A stretch of DNA of 64,000 bases. It comes from Vespa crabro. Taxonomy: Eukaryota; Arthropoda; Insecta; Hymenoptera; Vespidae. The DNA lies in the NCBI RefSeq assembly GCF_910589235.1, contig NC_060957.1:5490162-5554161 (forward strand). Reading direction: 5' to 3'. The notes under the pieces were generated by a model. That model did no database searches. It saw only the letters and a list, made by a program, of their open reading frames with translations, and had not been told where the DNA came from. This document shows positions 51,796 to 63,922 of the stretch, piece after piece (the stretch's first letter is position 1; every line of letters starts with the position of its first letter). The position numbers and the translations under genes are program-made.

Positions 51796-54700
51796 TTTGA
51801 AGATAAATTAATTGAAAAGTATTTGTTATATTTTTTGTTTCTAGTTAAACTTATATAAATAGTTAAAGTGTATTTAGTTCTATATTACTTGGGTCAAAAT
51901 ACATAAGATCATGTATATATAAAATAATAGCAACAATTGCTAGAAAGAAAACCGCTGATGTATATCTTGAATTCTCAAATATGTGGATATAATGGCGAAT
52001 ATAAATAGGATAGAAAATAAAATATGGGTAAATAAAAGTAAATATAAAAATAAATATGAAATAATGAGAAATAAAAAAATTAGAATTTTTCAGTGTTCAT
52101 TTAAAAAATTATTTAAAAGGTTTACAATATATAATCTGCTTATCTATCGAAGTATAATTAACAACGTAGAATGCAAGTACTTTAACGTTCAGTTAAAATT
52201 AGAAAAAATAGATTTTGGAAAGGCATTTAAATATGCAGATATTCACTCAGTGTTACTTATATCGCAAGTAATATCAAACTAGGTCTCACCACGTGAAGGT
52301 TGTTACATCTGAAAACCCAAATACATAAAATCCGCGATACCGGGGTGATATGTCATTTACCGAGAATTCTGATTCCCAATGTTAATTGGAGGAAATTTGC
52401 TCTCCGCTTAAAAATAGTACGACCATCGTAACATTGGATTCAATCATCACACTAGTAAGTATGACCGTACGTACTTTCCGAATTTCGAAAAATAAAATGA
52501 AGTAAAAGGTAGGATATAATCGTGCCCATGAACATTTACGTCTGTGCGCGTGTGTGTTATTATCCTACCTGTATGGGAGAAAGGACATATATCCTCTCTG
52601 CATACAATGCGGAGAAGTTCTAGAAGCTTCTGTGTAAAAATTTAATCCCAGGATGTTGAACCGAATCGCTAGACAATACATCGGACCCATGTCGATATAC
52701 CGAATTTTCGCCGACCATCTGACCCGCCAATGATTTGTTCCTCAATGATCTAGCTTTAAGAAAGAAAAGAGATTAAAAGAAGAAGAGAAGGAGAGAAAAA
52801 GAAAGAGAAAAAGAGAAGAAGAGAAACTGAAGATGAGAAGAAAAAATAGTGAAGATGAGAAAAAGAGAAAGCAAAGATGAGAAGAAGAGAAGAGGAGAAA
52901 GAAAAGAAAAGAAAACCAGAATCAGAGTACCAAAATCTAGTTCGATTTTTATGTACTAAAAGAAGAAGATCTGCCTAAGGTCCTTTCCAAGGGTTCATAC
53001 CCAAGAGCTCCTCCCAAGGGTCCTACTCGACACTTATAAATAATAATTAATAAGTGTAAATAAAAATAAATAGGAAATATGTAGGTATGATGGCGAGCAT
53101 AAGTTGGATAGAAAAGTTTTCTGTGCGTTTCCCTAAAAAATTACTTTAGAATTCTATTATATTCAATCTATTTATCTGTTGAAGTATAATTAGCAATGTA
53201 AAATGTAAGTACTTCAATGTTTAGAATTAGACTGAAAAGATTTCGGAAAGGTTTTGAAATATGCAATCATTTGCTCGATAGTACTTGCATCTAATAACAT
53301 TTCGATATATCTCAAGTACTATCAACTTAGGTCTCATCACGTAGAGATTACTACATCTGGAGACCTATGGGCTAACAGTTACTCTACTTTAAAATCCGCG
53401 TTCCCGATTTTCTAATTGAAATTATGAACAATAAAACGAAGTCCACGGCAGAACTTTTAATCGTATCCGCAAACATTCACTTAAGTGTTAAAATAATGGT
53501 GACTCTATTCTAAAATTTACGTTCCTGGCATTACCGAAGTAACATGAGTTAATCGAAAATTCTAACTCCCAACGTTATCTTGGCAAGAAGCATGGTCCTC
53601 GCTTATGAATAACAGGATCGTGGTAAAATCGGCAGCTACATATACCGTTCTCTAACATGACTATTCGTTTCAAGCAATCGAACGAAATCCATTGTAGGAC
53701 TTTTAATCGCGTCTGCGGACATTCATGCCTATGCCCGCTGATACGCGCGGGAATGTTCTTCCTATCCTATCCGTATTCTCGTGTAAAAATCAATGATGAA
53801 CCGAGTCATTTGACAATACATCGAATCCGCGCCAATATATTGAATCTTCGCTGGCCGATCAATTCATTCCGCAGATGAATTCATTCCTCGATGATTGAAA
53901 TTAGAGAAGAAGTAGAAGAGAAGAAAAGAAAGAGAAGAAAAAAAGGCGGAACGTACGCGTACGTGAAATGATAAAATTCAAAACGAGAGATGGACATAGC
54001 TTCACCCGATCAAAATCAAGCTCCATTTTTTCTACTGAAAGAGAACCGCTCAAGGCTCCTTTCAAGGGTCCCACGCGATGATTCTTTCTTCGATGATCTA
54101 ATATGAACAGAAGAGGAGAAAGAGGAGATAGAAAAAAATAGTGAGAGAAGAAATTTAATAGGAAAGAGAAGTAGGTTAGTTAGAAAAAGACGAACGAAGC
54201 GGAGAAAGAGAAAAAAAAAATTAGTAAAAAAAGAAGAGAAAAAAAATAAAAGAAAACCGGAACACGCATGTATGCGAGAAGAATGTAACTCGGAACAAGA
54301 GGTAGACAATTCGAACAGCAAAATCAGCTAACAAAATCAATTAACAAAGTCCGCAAAAAATTCATTTTTGTTGATATTTGATGAAGGTAACAGCAGAGAA
54401 TTTAAAATTTAATGATATTGAAATAATAAATTGAAATTATTTTTTATTTAAAGTGTGTTATAACCCGTATATTGTTTAAACGAACATTATACATTATTCA
54501 TATTATGTACTATTAATGATGATTCAATTTTTCCATGGAAGTTTATGGAATCTTTCCGTATTATATGAAGAAAGAGAATGTCGGCGAGCACAGATATGGG
54601 TGTTCGTAGGGGTGATTAAGTTTTACTGTAGATTCCGTTTTATTGTTCGAAATTTCTAAAGCATTCAATAATGGTGATAAAAAATTCCAATGTTGTTTTC

Positions 54701-55366
54701 TACTTAGCGTTGGAATCTAAACTCTCGATAAGTGTCATGTCATCTCGGTCCGCAGATTTTATAGTAGAATCATCATCAACCTATGAATCTCTACAAGTAA
54801 CAATCTCATCGTGGCGATACCTGGTTCGGTATTACTTGCGATATATCGAAATCTAAATCTAGATTATATAACGTAATTATTACTGAACGATTGATTGCAT
54901 ATTTCAATGCATTTTCAAAATCTTTTCTTTCTATTTCTAACTATACACTAAAGTACTTATATTTTACATTGCTAATCATACTTCAACAGATAAATAGATT
55001 GGATATAGTAGAATTCTAAAATAATTTCCTAGAGAAAACCACAGAAGACTTTTAATTTCTTTATTATTCTTATTTATTCTTATTTATGCTTCTCAGATTT
55101 TTTATATTTTATTTATACATCATATCCACATATCTCAGAATTCAAGATATGCATTAAGATATGCTTTCTACTTTTGTTGTTATAGTTTTTTGTATTTTGT
55201 ATTTTATATGTTATGTTACATAGTTTATGTATCTTATCGTAAGCAATTTTGAGATAATGGCTGTTTAAATACGCTTCAATTATTTGTATAAGTAATTAAT
55301 AAGAAACAAAGGATATAAAAAGTTTATATAATTAACAAATACTTTTCAATTAATCTATCTTCAGAA
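51796..55366. repeat. Three-copy repeat complex, third copy inverted
   Basis: Unit 1 (about 51796-53040, plus orientation), unit 2 (about 53065-54110, plus) and unit 3 (about 55366 down to 54665, minus) are diverged copies of one sequence. Units 1 and 3 begin with AATTAATTGAAAAGTATTTGTT and share ATCTTGAATTCT, then ATGTGGATAT. All three share the core ATCTATTTATCTGTTGAAGTATAATTAGCAATGTAAAATGTAAGTACTT (52136-52185, 53167-53215, 54956-55003 inverted, with a few substitutions each). Units 1 and 2 then continue with matching 'aaatccgcg', 'aacattcac', 'gacaatacatcg' and purine-rich (GA/GAA) tracts, closing with CCAAGGGT/TCAAGGGT words. There is no open frame conserved between copies, so this is noncoding or dead. 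The source family is not recognised; a non-autonomous or decayed transposable element is the likeliest explanation. Confidence 0.75.
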
Positions 55367-55598
55367 AAATATAATCTGTAGAAGTAAAATTTTTACTATG
55401 TACAAAAATTTTTATTACACATTAACTCAATTTTTAGGTTATGAGTGATTATATAAGCTACTTAAGCTTATATACCGATGAAATAGCACTTGGTACAATA
55501 GTTTCTTATTATACTTGTAGTTCATATTTTGTCCATATTTGTCGCTAAAATCACATACACCACAGCGCAGTCTTAATGCAATTGAATGCAAAAGAATA

Positions 55599-56755
55599 AT
55601 GACAATGCGATTAACATCTTTGCCTTTAGTATCCAAAATCTCAAATAAAATCATTCGGATTCTTGGATGCAATCCTGGTCCTATGACACTTCAAGGCACA
55701 AATACATATCTTATTGGTTCAGGAACAAGGTAAATATTAATAGTAATTATTAGAAGAGAACATATCAACATATTGTTTATCATTGTTTTACATACATATA
55801 AAATATTGCAGAACCATTAAAATTAAAGTAATCAAATCAAATTGAGAAAGAAGGAAAATATAATATTTTGAGATTATATCGCTATATTATAATTAATATT
55901 AATATTTAATTATAGGCGTATATTAATTGATACAGGAGACATAGAAACATCAGCTGAGTATATCAAATTATTAAAAAATGTACTTATAGAAGAAAATGCT
56001 ACAATAGAGCATGTGATAATCACACATTGGCATCATGATCATATCGGTGGTATAAATTCTGTTCAAGAATTATTAATGACAACAAAACCTAATGACAATC
56101 CACCAACGATATGGAAATTACCTACATATGAAAAACTTCAAGTAACACCTGATCTTTTAAAACAATGTAAATCATTAAAAGATGAACAAGTAATTGAAGT
56201 AGAAGGAACAAAAGTACAAGTGAAACATACACCTGGTCATACAACGGATCATGTATGCCTATTATTAAAGGACGAACATAGTTTGTTTAGCGGTGATTGC
56301 ATTTTGGGTGAAGGCACCACCGTGTTTGAAGATTTACACGATTATATGATTTCTTTACAAAAAATTTTAGATATAAAACCATCTGTAATTTATCCTGGTC
56401 ATGGGCCTATAATAAAAGATCCTGTTCCACGTATTGAATATTATATTCAGCATCGAAAACAAAGGGAGGAACAAATTTTAAATGTTTTAAAAGAAAATAG
56501 TAACTCTAGTTTCATGTCAGAAATGGATATTGTACAAATTATATATAAGGTTGTTATCTAATAATGTAATTTCATTAATTACAAGTATGTAGTATCAATA
56601 TACTTTACCTATATTTTTAGGACACTCCAAAAAATCTCTGGCCTGCAGCAGCACATAATGTAATGCATCATTTACAAAAATTACTAAAAGAAGCAAAAGT
56701 AGTAGGCAAAGAGGGTGAATGGAAAATCTCAGAAAATATAAAATTTGATACATAG
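55599..56755 (+). CDS. LACTB2: LACTB2-type metallo-beta-lactamase-fold endoribonuclease
   Basis: Three exons: 55599-55729, 55916-56549 and 56621-56755, giving 299 residues (human LACTB2 is 288). The N terminus contains the near-identical family block RILGCNPGPMTLQGTNTYL, then RRILIDTGD. The two-metal site is intact: ITHWHHDHIGG (HxHxDH), HTPGHTTDHV, FSGDCILGEGTTVFEDL and the last His in IYPGHGP. The C-terminal winged-helix-like part includes IIYKDTPKNLWPAAAHNVMHH. The vertebrate protein is a mitochondrial single-strand RNA endonuclease. Translation could start at either of two ATGs two codons apart (55599 or 55605). It converges with the NFAT5-like gene. Confidence 0.95.
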
Positions 56756-57472
56756 TAACACAAACATTTAATTATAAATATTGTGAATAATGAACTACCT
56801 ATAATATAAAATTTGTATATATGTACTAAAAAAACTCCATCAAGCAATGCTGTGAAACATTTATTCAACTTATAGAAGTAACAATAATACATACTCATGG
56901 GCATTCTTTCAGATGGCAAATCTTTAACACTTGATGTGCGTATACAGTGTACAGTATATATTACAAATAAGTTTCAGTGACAAAATACATACCACATAGT
57001 ATAATGATTTCTTTTTTATAATTTTGCCATTCGGCTATTTTGCGAGTGAGATGCATCTTACATCTCGATCGTGAATGCACTTACGTGACCGTGGACATTA
57101 TATCGGCACATTTAGATGATTGATATAAAATATATGTTTTGCTACAAAGATATATCACGACAATAAATGTTTCAATATTTTCGTTATAAAATTCGCATTT
57201 ATAATATTAGATAATCTTGGCGAGTATTCGTACTCATAGTACTTATAGCACCCCTTATTAAGAACAAAAGGGAATATATCCCAATATAATTCGATGTTAC
57301 GCATGTATTTATGTCGTATCTACATACGTACATATAAGTGCGCATGTATGTGTACATGTATATGTAGACTTCGTTAAATCTTCAATAAGTTCACTTGACC
57401 TCGTATCTGGCCGTTCATTCGTCTCTTTGGGTAAATGTAAAAAATATATATTTATATATATGGCTGTGTGTA

Positions 57473-57503
<31 letters not shown>

Positions 57504-58180
57504 TTCTTTTTTCGTATTTATATATATCACGATATATATATAACATATATACCTCTAACTATTACTCTCTATATTGACATATATAATAATATATAATCTC
57601 TCTGTCATCAATAATATAGTCAACGTAATCACATAATTATATCATCAGTACTAATTAACAACAAAAAATATCAATTATTAAACAACGTGTAACGTAAAAA
57701 ATATATTATACTTAATATTTAATTGGAACGAAGTCAGATAACAAATGATCCATTTTTTATAATGAAATCAAGTCAGAAGAGGAAAAGTAGAATCAAATTA
57801 TGTTTCTCGGAATCATATGTTAAAATATGATAAGCTTAAATTGGCTACACTCAATTCCATGACTGTGCACAGAGATTTCATTTTGAGTGGGGTCAGTACA
57901 TGATTGATCACATAGGATATAATATACTTACGATAATTTTTCTTTCTTTCTTTTGTAACACCTTTGCGAAAGAAAGACCAATTCGAGATATTTCGTAAGA
58001 ATAAAGGCACCTGGATGCGCAGACATTGATATAGATAAATTAATGAATTATCACATTTGACAACTCGTAGAAAAGAATATAACGAAACCCTAATTGTCGC
58101 GCGGTATGCGCCCGTCTCACTTAACATATACATGCACATTTCGATTGTTCCGGAGTTGCAACGGATTTCGTTCATACTTA

Positions 58181-58266
<86 letters not shown>

Positions 58267-58459
58267 TCGACTTCATTCCTATCACACACAAACTCGTAAA
58301 GGATATCGTGGCACTGTATCGTGGCACGTAAAAATCGTTGGTACTGTATTTAAAGTAAACGATTTTGACGAACATTTTATCGAACGTCTTGACGAGTCTT
58401 CACGATGCATTTATTAAACAGATCGAATATATTCTTTGTATGATAAGAAAGTGGCAGTA
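56756..58459. other. Noncoding stretch between convergent LACTB2 and NFAT5-like genes
   Basis: 3' flanks of both genes, with TA-rich imperfect repeats at 57440-57600 and an (AAT)n array at 58180-58262. No gene recognised. Confidence 0.6.
58180..58262. repeat. (AAT)n trinucleotide array
   Basis: About 27 clean AAT repeats, giving spurious poly-Asn, poly-Ile and poly-Tyr frames. It lies within 200 bp downstream of the NFAT5-like stop codon, possibly in its 3' UTR. Confidence 0.96.
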
Positions 58460-61400
58460 CTACATCAAAAAGCCACCCTGAGGATCAAAACAGCTATGAT
58501 TAATGTAATTGAGAAGTTCGTGTTCTGACATGGAAGTGAGTTCCTGAGGTAGCATGTTTCCCACATCTTCAGGCTTTCTCACGGAAGAACCAGCAGCGCT
58601 TGGTGCTGTGTTTGGTATGGACGCGTTAACGTTCTGTCTATTAGGAGTAACAGGTAAAGCAACAGGTGGCGATTTGCTAGTGACTTGCTCGACTATATTA
58701 CTTTGCCCAGGAGGTGACTTAGGTAAAATCCCTTCCATGGCACTATTCATTAGTTGAGCGCTTTGAGTCGCTACGCTGTTTAGTATATTTTTCGTAGCAA
58801 TGATGGCGTGCGCCGTAGTCGTCGTGATTGGTCGATTATTGATAATATCTTTTGTAGCATTCGTAATTACGTTGTTGATTGCTTGCTCAGCTGCAGTTGT
58901 TAATCTCTGCTGCGAAGGTTCTTGAGCAGCACCGCTAGCCAAGGCAGAACTCGCTTCTGCCACAAATCCTGCTGGCTGATTCAACATCGATCCAATGTCT
59001 TGTTGAACAGCTTGCTGCATAGCTTGTGCCGCTTGAGCCTGTTGTACCGCCTGCTGAACAGCTTGCACCTGTTGAACTACTTCCTGAGTTGCTTGCTGTA
59101 CAGCTTGTTGTACGACTTCTTGTGTGGCTTGTTGTACAGCTTGCTGAACTGCAGGTACCTGTACCTGTTGTACCGCTTGAACTTGCTGCACTGCTTGTTG
59201 AACTACTTGTGCGTGCTGTACAACTTGCTGTACTACTTGTTGTTGCGCTTGTTGTACGGCTTGTACCGCCTGCTGTTGTACCTGAGCTACCACTTGTTCT
59301 ACCTGCTGTTGTGCATGCGCAACAACCTGTTCGACCTGTTGTACTTGTTGCTGTATTACCACAACTTCCTGTTGAGTTAGAGCTTGCATCTGTTGAATAT
59401 GATCGGCCGTTGTAGCTATTGTTTCATTTGTAACTTGAAGCGCGTTATGTGACTGAACCGTTGAATTAGGCGTTCCATTTGCAGTTACCGACGATTCCTG
59501 TATCGTAACTGGTGGCAAAAGTGCAGCGTTAATCGTCGTGAGTAAACTCTCATTGGATGGAGACTCTTGAACTGACGCGGAAGACGAGACAGCGTTTGCA
59601 CCAGTTGCTGCCATTGGTGGCACCGACTGTGAAACCGATTGTGGCATTAGAGCTTCGAGCAGCATCGTCTTCACTGGGATTGGTGGACTCGTTCTAGTTC
59701 CTTGCTGCGGACTGGAAATGGCATCGTCGACGTGATTCATTATGTTTGTAGAATTCGGGTTTACTGATTGCAAAGGTGACACAATTTGATGAGATTCTGC
59801 AGCGGAATTCACTAGCACGTCCAATTTCACAGCTGCAGCTTGCGCAGAAGGTACCAAGAGACCAGTTTGAGATTGTTGAGCCGCTTGTCGATTAGAAGTG
59901 ATTATAGAAGCTCGTTGTTGCATGGCATCTACAAAATTACTTTCAGCATTTTCTTGCTCTTTCACCGTAGATACGGTAGATTCGATGTGACTCAAATATT
60001 CTTCTACGCTGTGACCGCTTTGAGCTGGTAAAGGTTGTCCTACGGAGGAAGCAGCGAAGCTAGATAACGCATTGTACTCGGATTGATGATGTTTCATACG
60101 GAGATCGACAACACCAGCACCCTGAATACTGCCATTAGAAGTGTTTTCTGCCGTCAATATCGAACTAGTATCTTTGTTGATGTGATGTGGACTGAGAACT
60201 TTGACTTGAGATGATTCATGCATACTTCCGAATGTATTCTGATGAGTAGAAACCATAGTTAGAGGATGTTGATTACGTATTAGATCCACAACACCAAGAA
60301 GACTCACAGCTTCTTGTACCGGAGAACCGTTTGCAGGTACAGTTACTGATCTGATCATACTGGACTGGGCAGGTTCTCTGGAATTCTCATTAACGAGTTG
60401 TTGTAAAGGACTTGTTCCTGTTGGACCATTCGCTGTAGGTGTTGGTATACTTTGCATACTATTATCACTGAGCATGCTGTTTTCGCTGTTTTCATCCAAT
60501 ACTTCTGTTTTTAAATTGTCCGGAAGAATTAATTGAAGATTCGAAGAGGAGCGTCGATTTAAAAGAGGATTTGATATTAAGGATGGAGGTGGCATCATTA
60601 CATCGGCTGAGGAATTCTGACAGTTTGATGACTGAGAGGTCCACATCATTACTGGTGTTACTTGAGATTGCGTAGCTGTTGGAGGAGGACTTGGATCGCT
60701 TTTAAGAGCTTCTGGTGGTTGATTCGGTGCTTGTTGAGATTGCATCGTTGTCAAGAAATTTGATGTTGCTGTAGCGGCAGACTGTACCAAAGCTGAAAAG
60801 TAATGAACATTATTAGTAATTCGCAAAAATGTTAAGCGATATTAGTAGATTTTGAACACTCACTGTTGGCGGGGACACCGGTTGTCAAGGTTACTGCCGA
60901 AGGAGACGACGATAGAGCAGCAGCTTCACCGTTTGTCGTAGCAAGTGGTGGTGTTATAGATTCGACTTTACTCATTGATGGTTCGGAAGAAGTGGATGCA
61001 GCCGTGTAGAAAAAGGTGTGTGGTTCACTCGTTTTTCCCGAAGATACCGCATAAAGTTTTACGCTTACAGTTTCCGAAGGAGCCAAGTCTTGGCGTCTAT
61101 AAGCCGGCACAACGCATACCAAATGAGTTTGCTGAAGGAATTCTTTATCGGGTAGGACGGCACATTCCCAGTGAGGCTCCAAATTGCTCGACATATCGTT
61201 GTTATCCAATTGAAACACTATACGAGTGTCTTTCAGGAAATTCTTTCCCAGAATAAATAATTCTAGTCCTCCGGTACACGGACAGGAAGTTAAAGATTTT
61301 TTGCAAATTTCAGGAATACCTGGTGGTTGAGCTAAAAGATCAAATCTTCCTTTAATTTTCATTCGTGTTACTGAATTTCATTAACACCTTTTATTTCTTT

Positions 61401-63922
61401 CATTTATAATATCATTTACCATTTTCGGATACTCACTGCAAACTATAGGGTGTGAACAAACTTGCAACGTTTCCGTAATACCATCCGAGTTAGTAATTGT
61501 CGTCCGGAAAACCATACGACATCTCGTGGATTTTTTCTTGCTTCGTCCTTGAAGTACACCTGCTTCTTGTGGAAATCTGTGTTCCACGTCAACATTACGT
61601 TCCTTTAAGATACCAACGCAATCGCAGGTTACAAGCATATCTTTCGAAGGATCCATATCCACTTCGATAACGATCGTGCCATCGATTTTCCTCTCGATAC
61701 AAGGTGTCGAATTTTTACCGCTAACTCGGCAGGCTTGATAAAACATGTGTGGTGCTACTCTGCCAAGATCTGTGCCGATAAAAACTTGAAGGGTTGTCGG
61801 TTTGTCGTAACCGATCAAACGTACGATAGGAAATCCGTTTCCTGTGCGATCTTTCACCGCTCCTCTTGAACCTTCCGTTTGATAACGCGCACGGTGTTGT
61901 TGTTCAGGCTGACAAATGATCTGTAATTGTACCTTTCCATCTATAGATGTGGTAGCTGAAAAATTATAGAAAGTCCTTTTTAATGAAATGTTTTTTTTTC
62001 GAAAAATCCGATGTCAACGTTCGTATGCTCAATGTTCACATTTCTCTTTTTTCTTTTTTTTTCCAAATTTCTAACAATAATTTGCACGATGTACATTCGA
62101 TATCGCGCTTGATATCAAACGAAGGTATGTGAATGTTTTCCTTCTACCGAGGTGCCAAAAATATCAGTTGCTACACATAGAACGATAACGTATCTTGGTA
62201 GTAAAAATCATGAGAATAACTACTTCGCCGAAAATAAATCAATGAGGCAACACTTTTGTTTCAACGTAACAAGATTTAATTTTCTCTTGAAGGATAATAA
62301 TTTGATTATTTGACATTAAAATTGTAAGCATCGTAAGAACGAATGTCGCGTGTTGTTTAAAAATTGTTCAAATTATTTTAGAAGAATATCTTAAAACGTA
62401 CAAAGTTGCGAGGTGAGCGTGACGGGGCCTTGGTGAGTTATCGGTGAGCGTTTACCCAAAACACCCATGGCTGGACGAGGTTTCGTAACACCGATGACCC
62501 TACCTACGGTGCCAGCAGTTCCGTTTCCTGTTCTAGTAGCTGAGATTGCCGTAAGACCGATGCCATTGCTCGTACCTCTATTTGAAGTTTTTCCTTCGGG
62601 ATTGCCAGAATGAGGAACCTCAGGAAAAGAAAAATTTGCGTCCTCGGATTCAAGCTTTATATCCATTTTTCTTCTCTTCGAATCCTCTTCACCGACGCCG
62701 TTCCACGCCTGTTAATCCAATCAACGAATTCTTATTAATAAATGCCACAATATAATAAATATTAACCATTAACTTTTGCGCAATCGAAAGATTAGGAGAA
62801 GGAACCGATGATCTTAGAATTTTAGGAAAGCCTTGATCTTTTGATCCTTCACAAGATATATAGACACGACCCATATGTCCAGCGAGCTAACAAGTAAAGA
62901 CAAATTGATCGTCATGAAACTCGCATGAGTGTTCATGCATCGTGCTCAGTTCAATCTAACGAATCAGAGCATCCATTGTGCGGGTTCAACCACCGTACTA
63001 TATCATCGCTCAGTGACGATGTTAGCAAACGGACACGTTGATACCATGCTAGTATTTACCGGTGGTGCAATCAAGGATGAACATTCGAAGTGAATTTTAG
63101 AGGCTTCGTTCCCCGGCTTCTTCGAGTTCTAGCGACAGAACTTTAGAAGAGCAATGTTATTTTCATTTCTGATGGCCCGAGACAATCGTAAAACATTTTC
63201 ATGTCCTCAACATGATACTCTGGATGGATCCGTTAATAACCACGATCGATAGCTTCTGTTTCGCGCGATCTCACTCGTATCGGAGAGCGCAAAAGATCAC
63301 GAAGAACTCGCTACAACCGAGCATAAACATCTTTGATCATGGAGAATACTTGCTCACGTACAATCACCGACGATGATATTCCGATAAGACGCGAATGTAT
63401 CGCCACTTTACACTGATAATCGTTGATAACAATGCAGCCGTTGCTCCGCGGAGAATTTTATCGGCTAATGGATAACCCCCGGCTCACATATATATAAATA
63501 AACAATATCTTCACCGCGAATGCAAGTATTACAATTTTGCGCTACCGTACAACAAATTTTTCAATTGGAAGTTTCATTAACTTTTTAAACTTGCGTCTAC
63601 GTTATTGTTATAATCTATAATTAAAATAAAATTTAACAAACGTTAGCAGTGTTGAGCTGTTGTTGTCGTTCTTCGAAACCAAGACCAGAATCGTTTGAAT
63701 TGTCGCAAGCGTCTTGCGCCGAGCTGGTTGCCCTTGCTTCGTGATCATCCGAATTTTGAGCAGTGGCACCGCTCAAAGGAATCGACGATTGCTGCTGTTG
63801 CTGCTGCTCTCGTTGCTGGTGAACCGCTCTCCTGTTGATTGAGTGCGTTCGATTGTTAGGTGCTATGGAACTCCTTAAAATGGATCCTGTCACCGTGGAC
63901 GATGAGCCTCCTGCATTGTTAC
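58460..63922 (-). CDS. NFAT5: NFAT5-like Rel-homology transcription factor, 5' end outside the window
   Basis: Six exons on the minus strand: 63642-63922, 62767-62886, 62402-62708, 61437-61955, 60864-61331 and 58460-60792, about 1341 residues. More N-terminal sequence lies beyond the window. Exon order and phase are consistent throughout. The Rel DNA-binding domain shows QHRARYQTEGSRGAVKDRTG, the recognition loop typical of NFAT5, and FYQACRVSGKN, VDCVGIL-like VTCDCVGILKERN and SKKKSTRCRMVFR. The IPT dimerisation domain follows (QPPGIPEICKKSLTSCPC, then ELFILGKNFLKDTRIVFQ). Upstream, NDSGLGFEE and KILRSSVPSPN are family-like, with no calcineurin docking site seen. The last exon is a long Gln/Ser/Thr-rich activation region containing a Val-Gln-Gln repeat tract (58990-59390) and ends in LTSMSEHELLNYINHSCFDP. 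In mammals NFAT5 drives the hyperosmotic response; Drosophila has a single NFAT of this type. Confidence 0.93.
62887..63641 (-). other. NFAT5-like intron with possible internal promoter
   Basis: This 755-bp intron is GC-richer than its neighbours. On the minus strand it has TTTATATATATG (about 63485-63497) upstream of an ATCAGTG initiator-like word (about 63417). The next exon holds an in-frame ATG (62872-62874, MGRVYISCEG). A shorter isoform starting here is possible but unproven. Confidence 0.3.

Noticed and set aside
51983..52282. 99-codon frame in repeat unit 1
   Set aside because: The corresponding positions of units 2 and 3 contain stops and indels, so the frame is not conserved among copies.
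58922..59415. Plus-strand frames of 129-152 codons (Leu/Tyr and Pro/Val-rich)
   Set aside because: Antisense shadows of the Val-Gln-Gln tract of the NFAT5-like gene, which matches a known family on the other strand.
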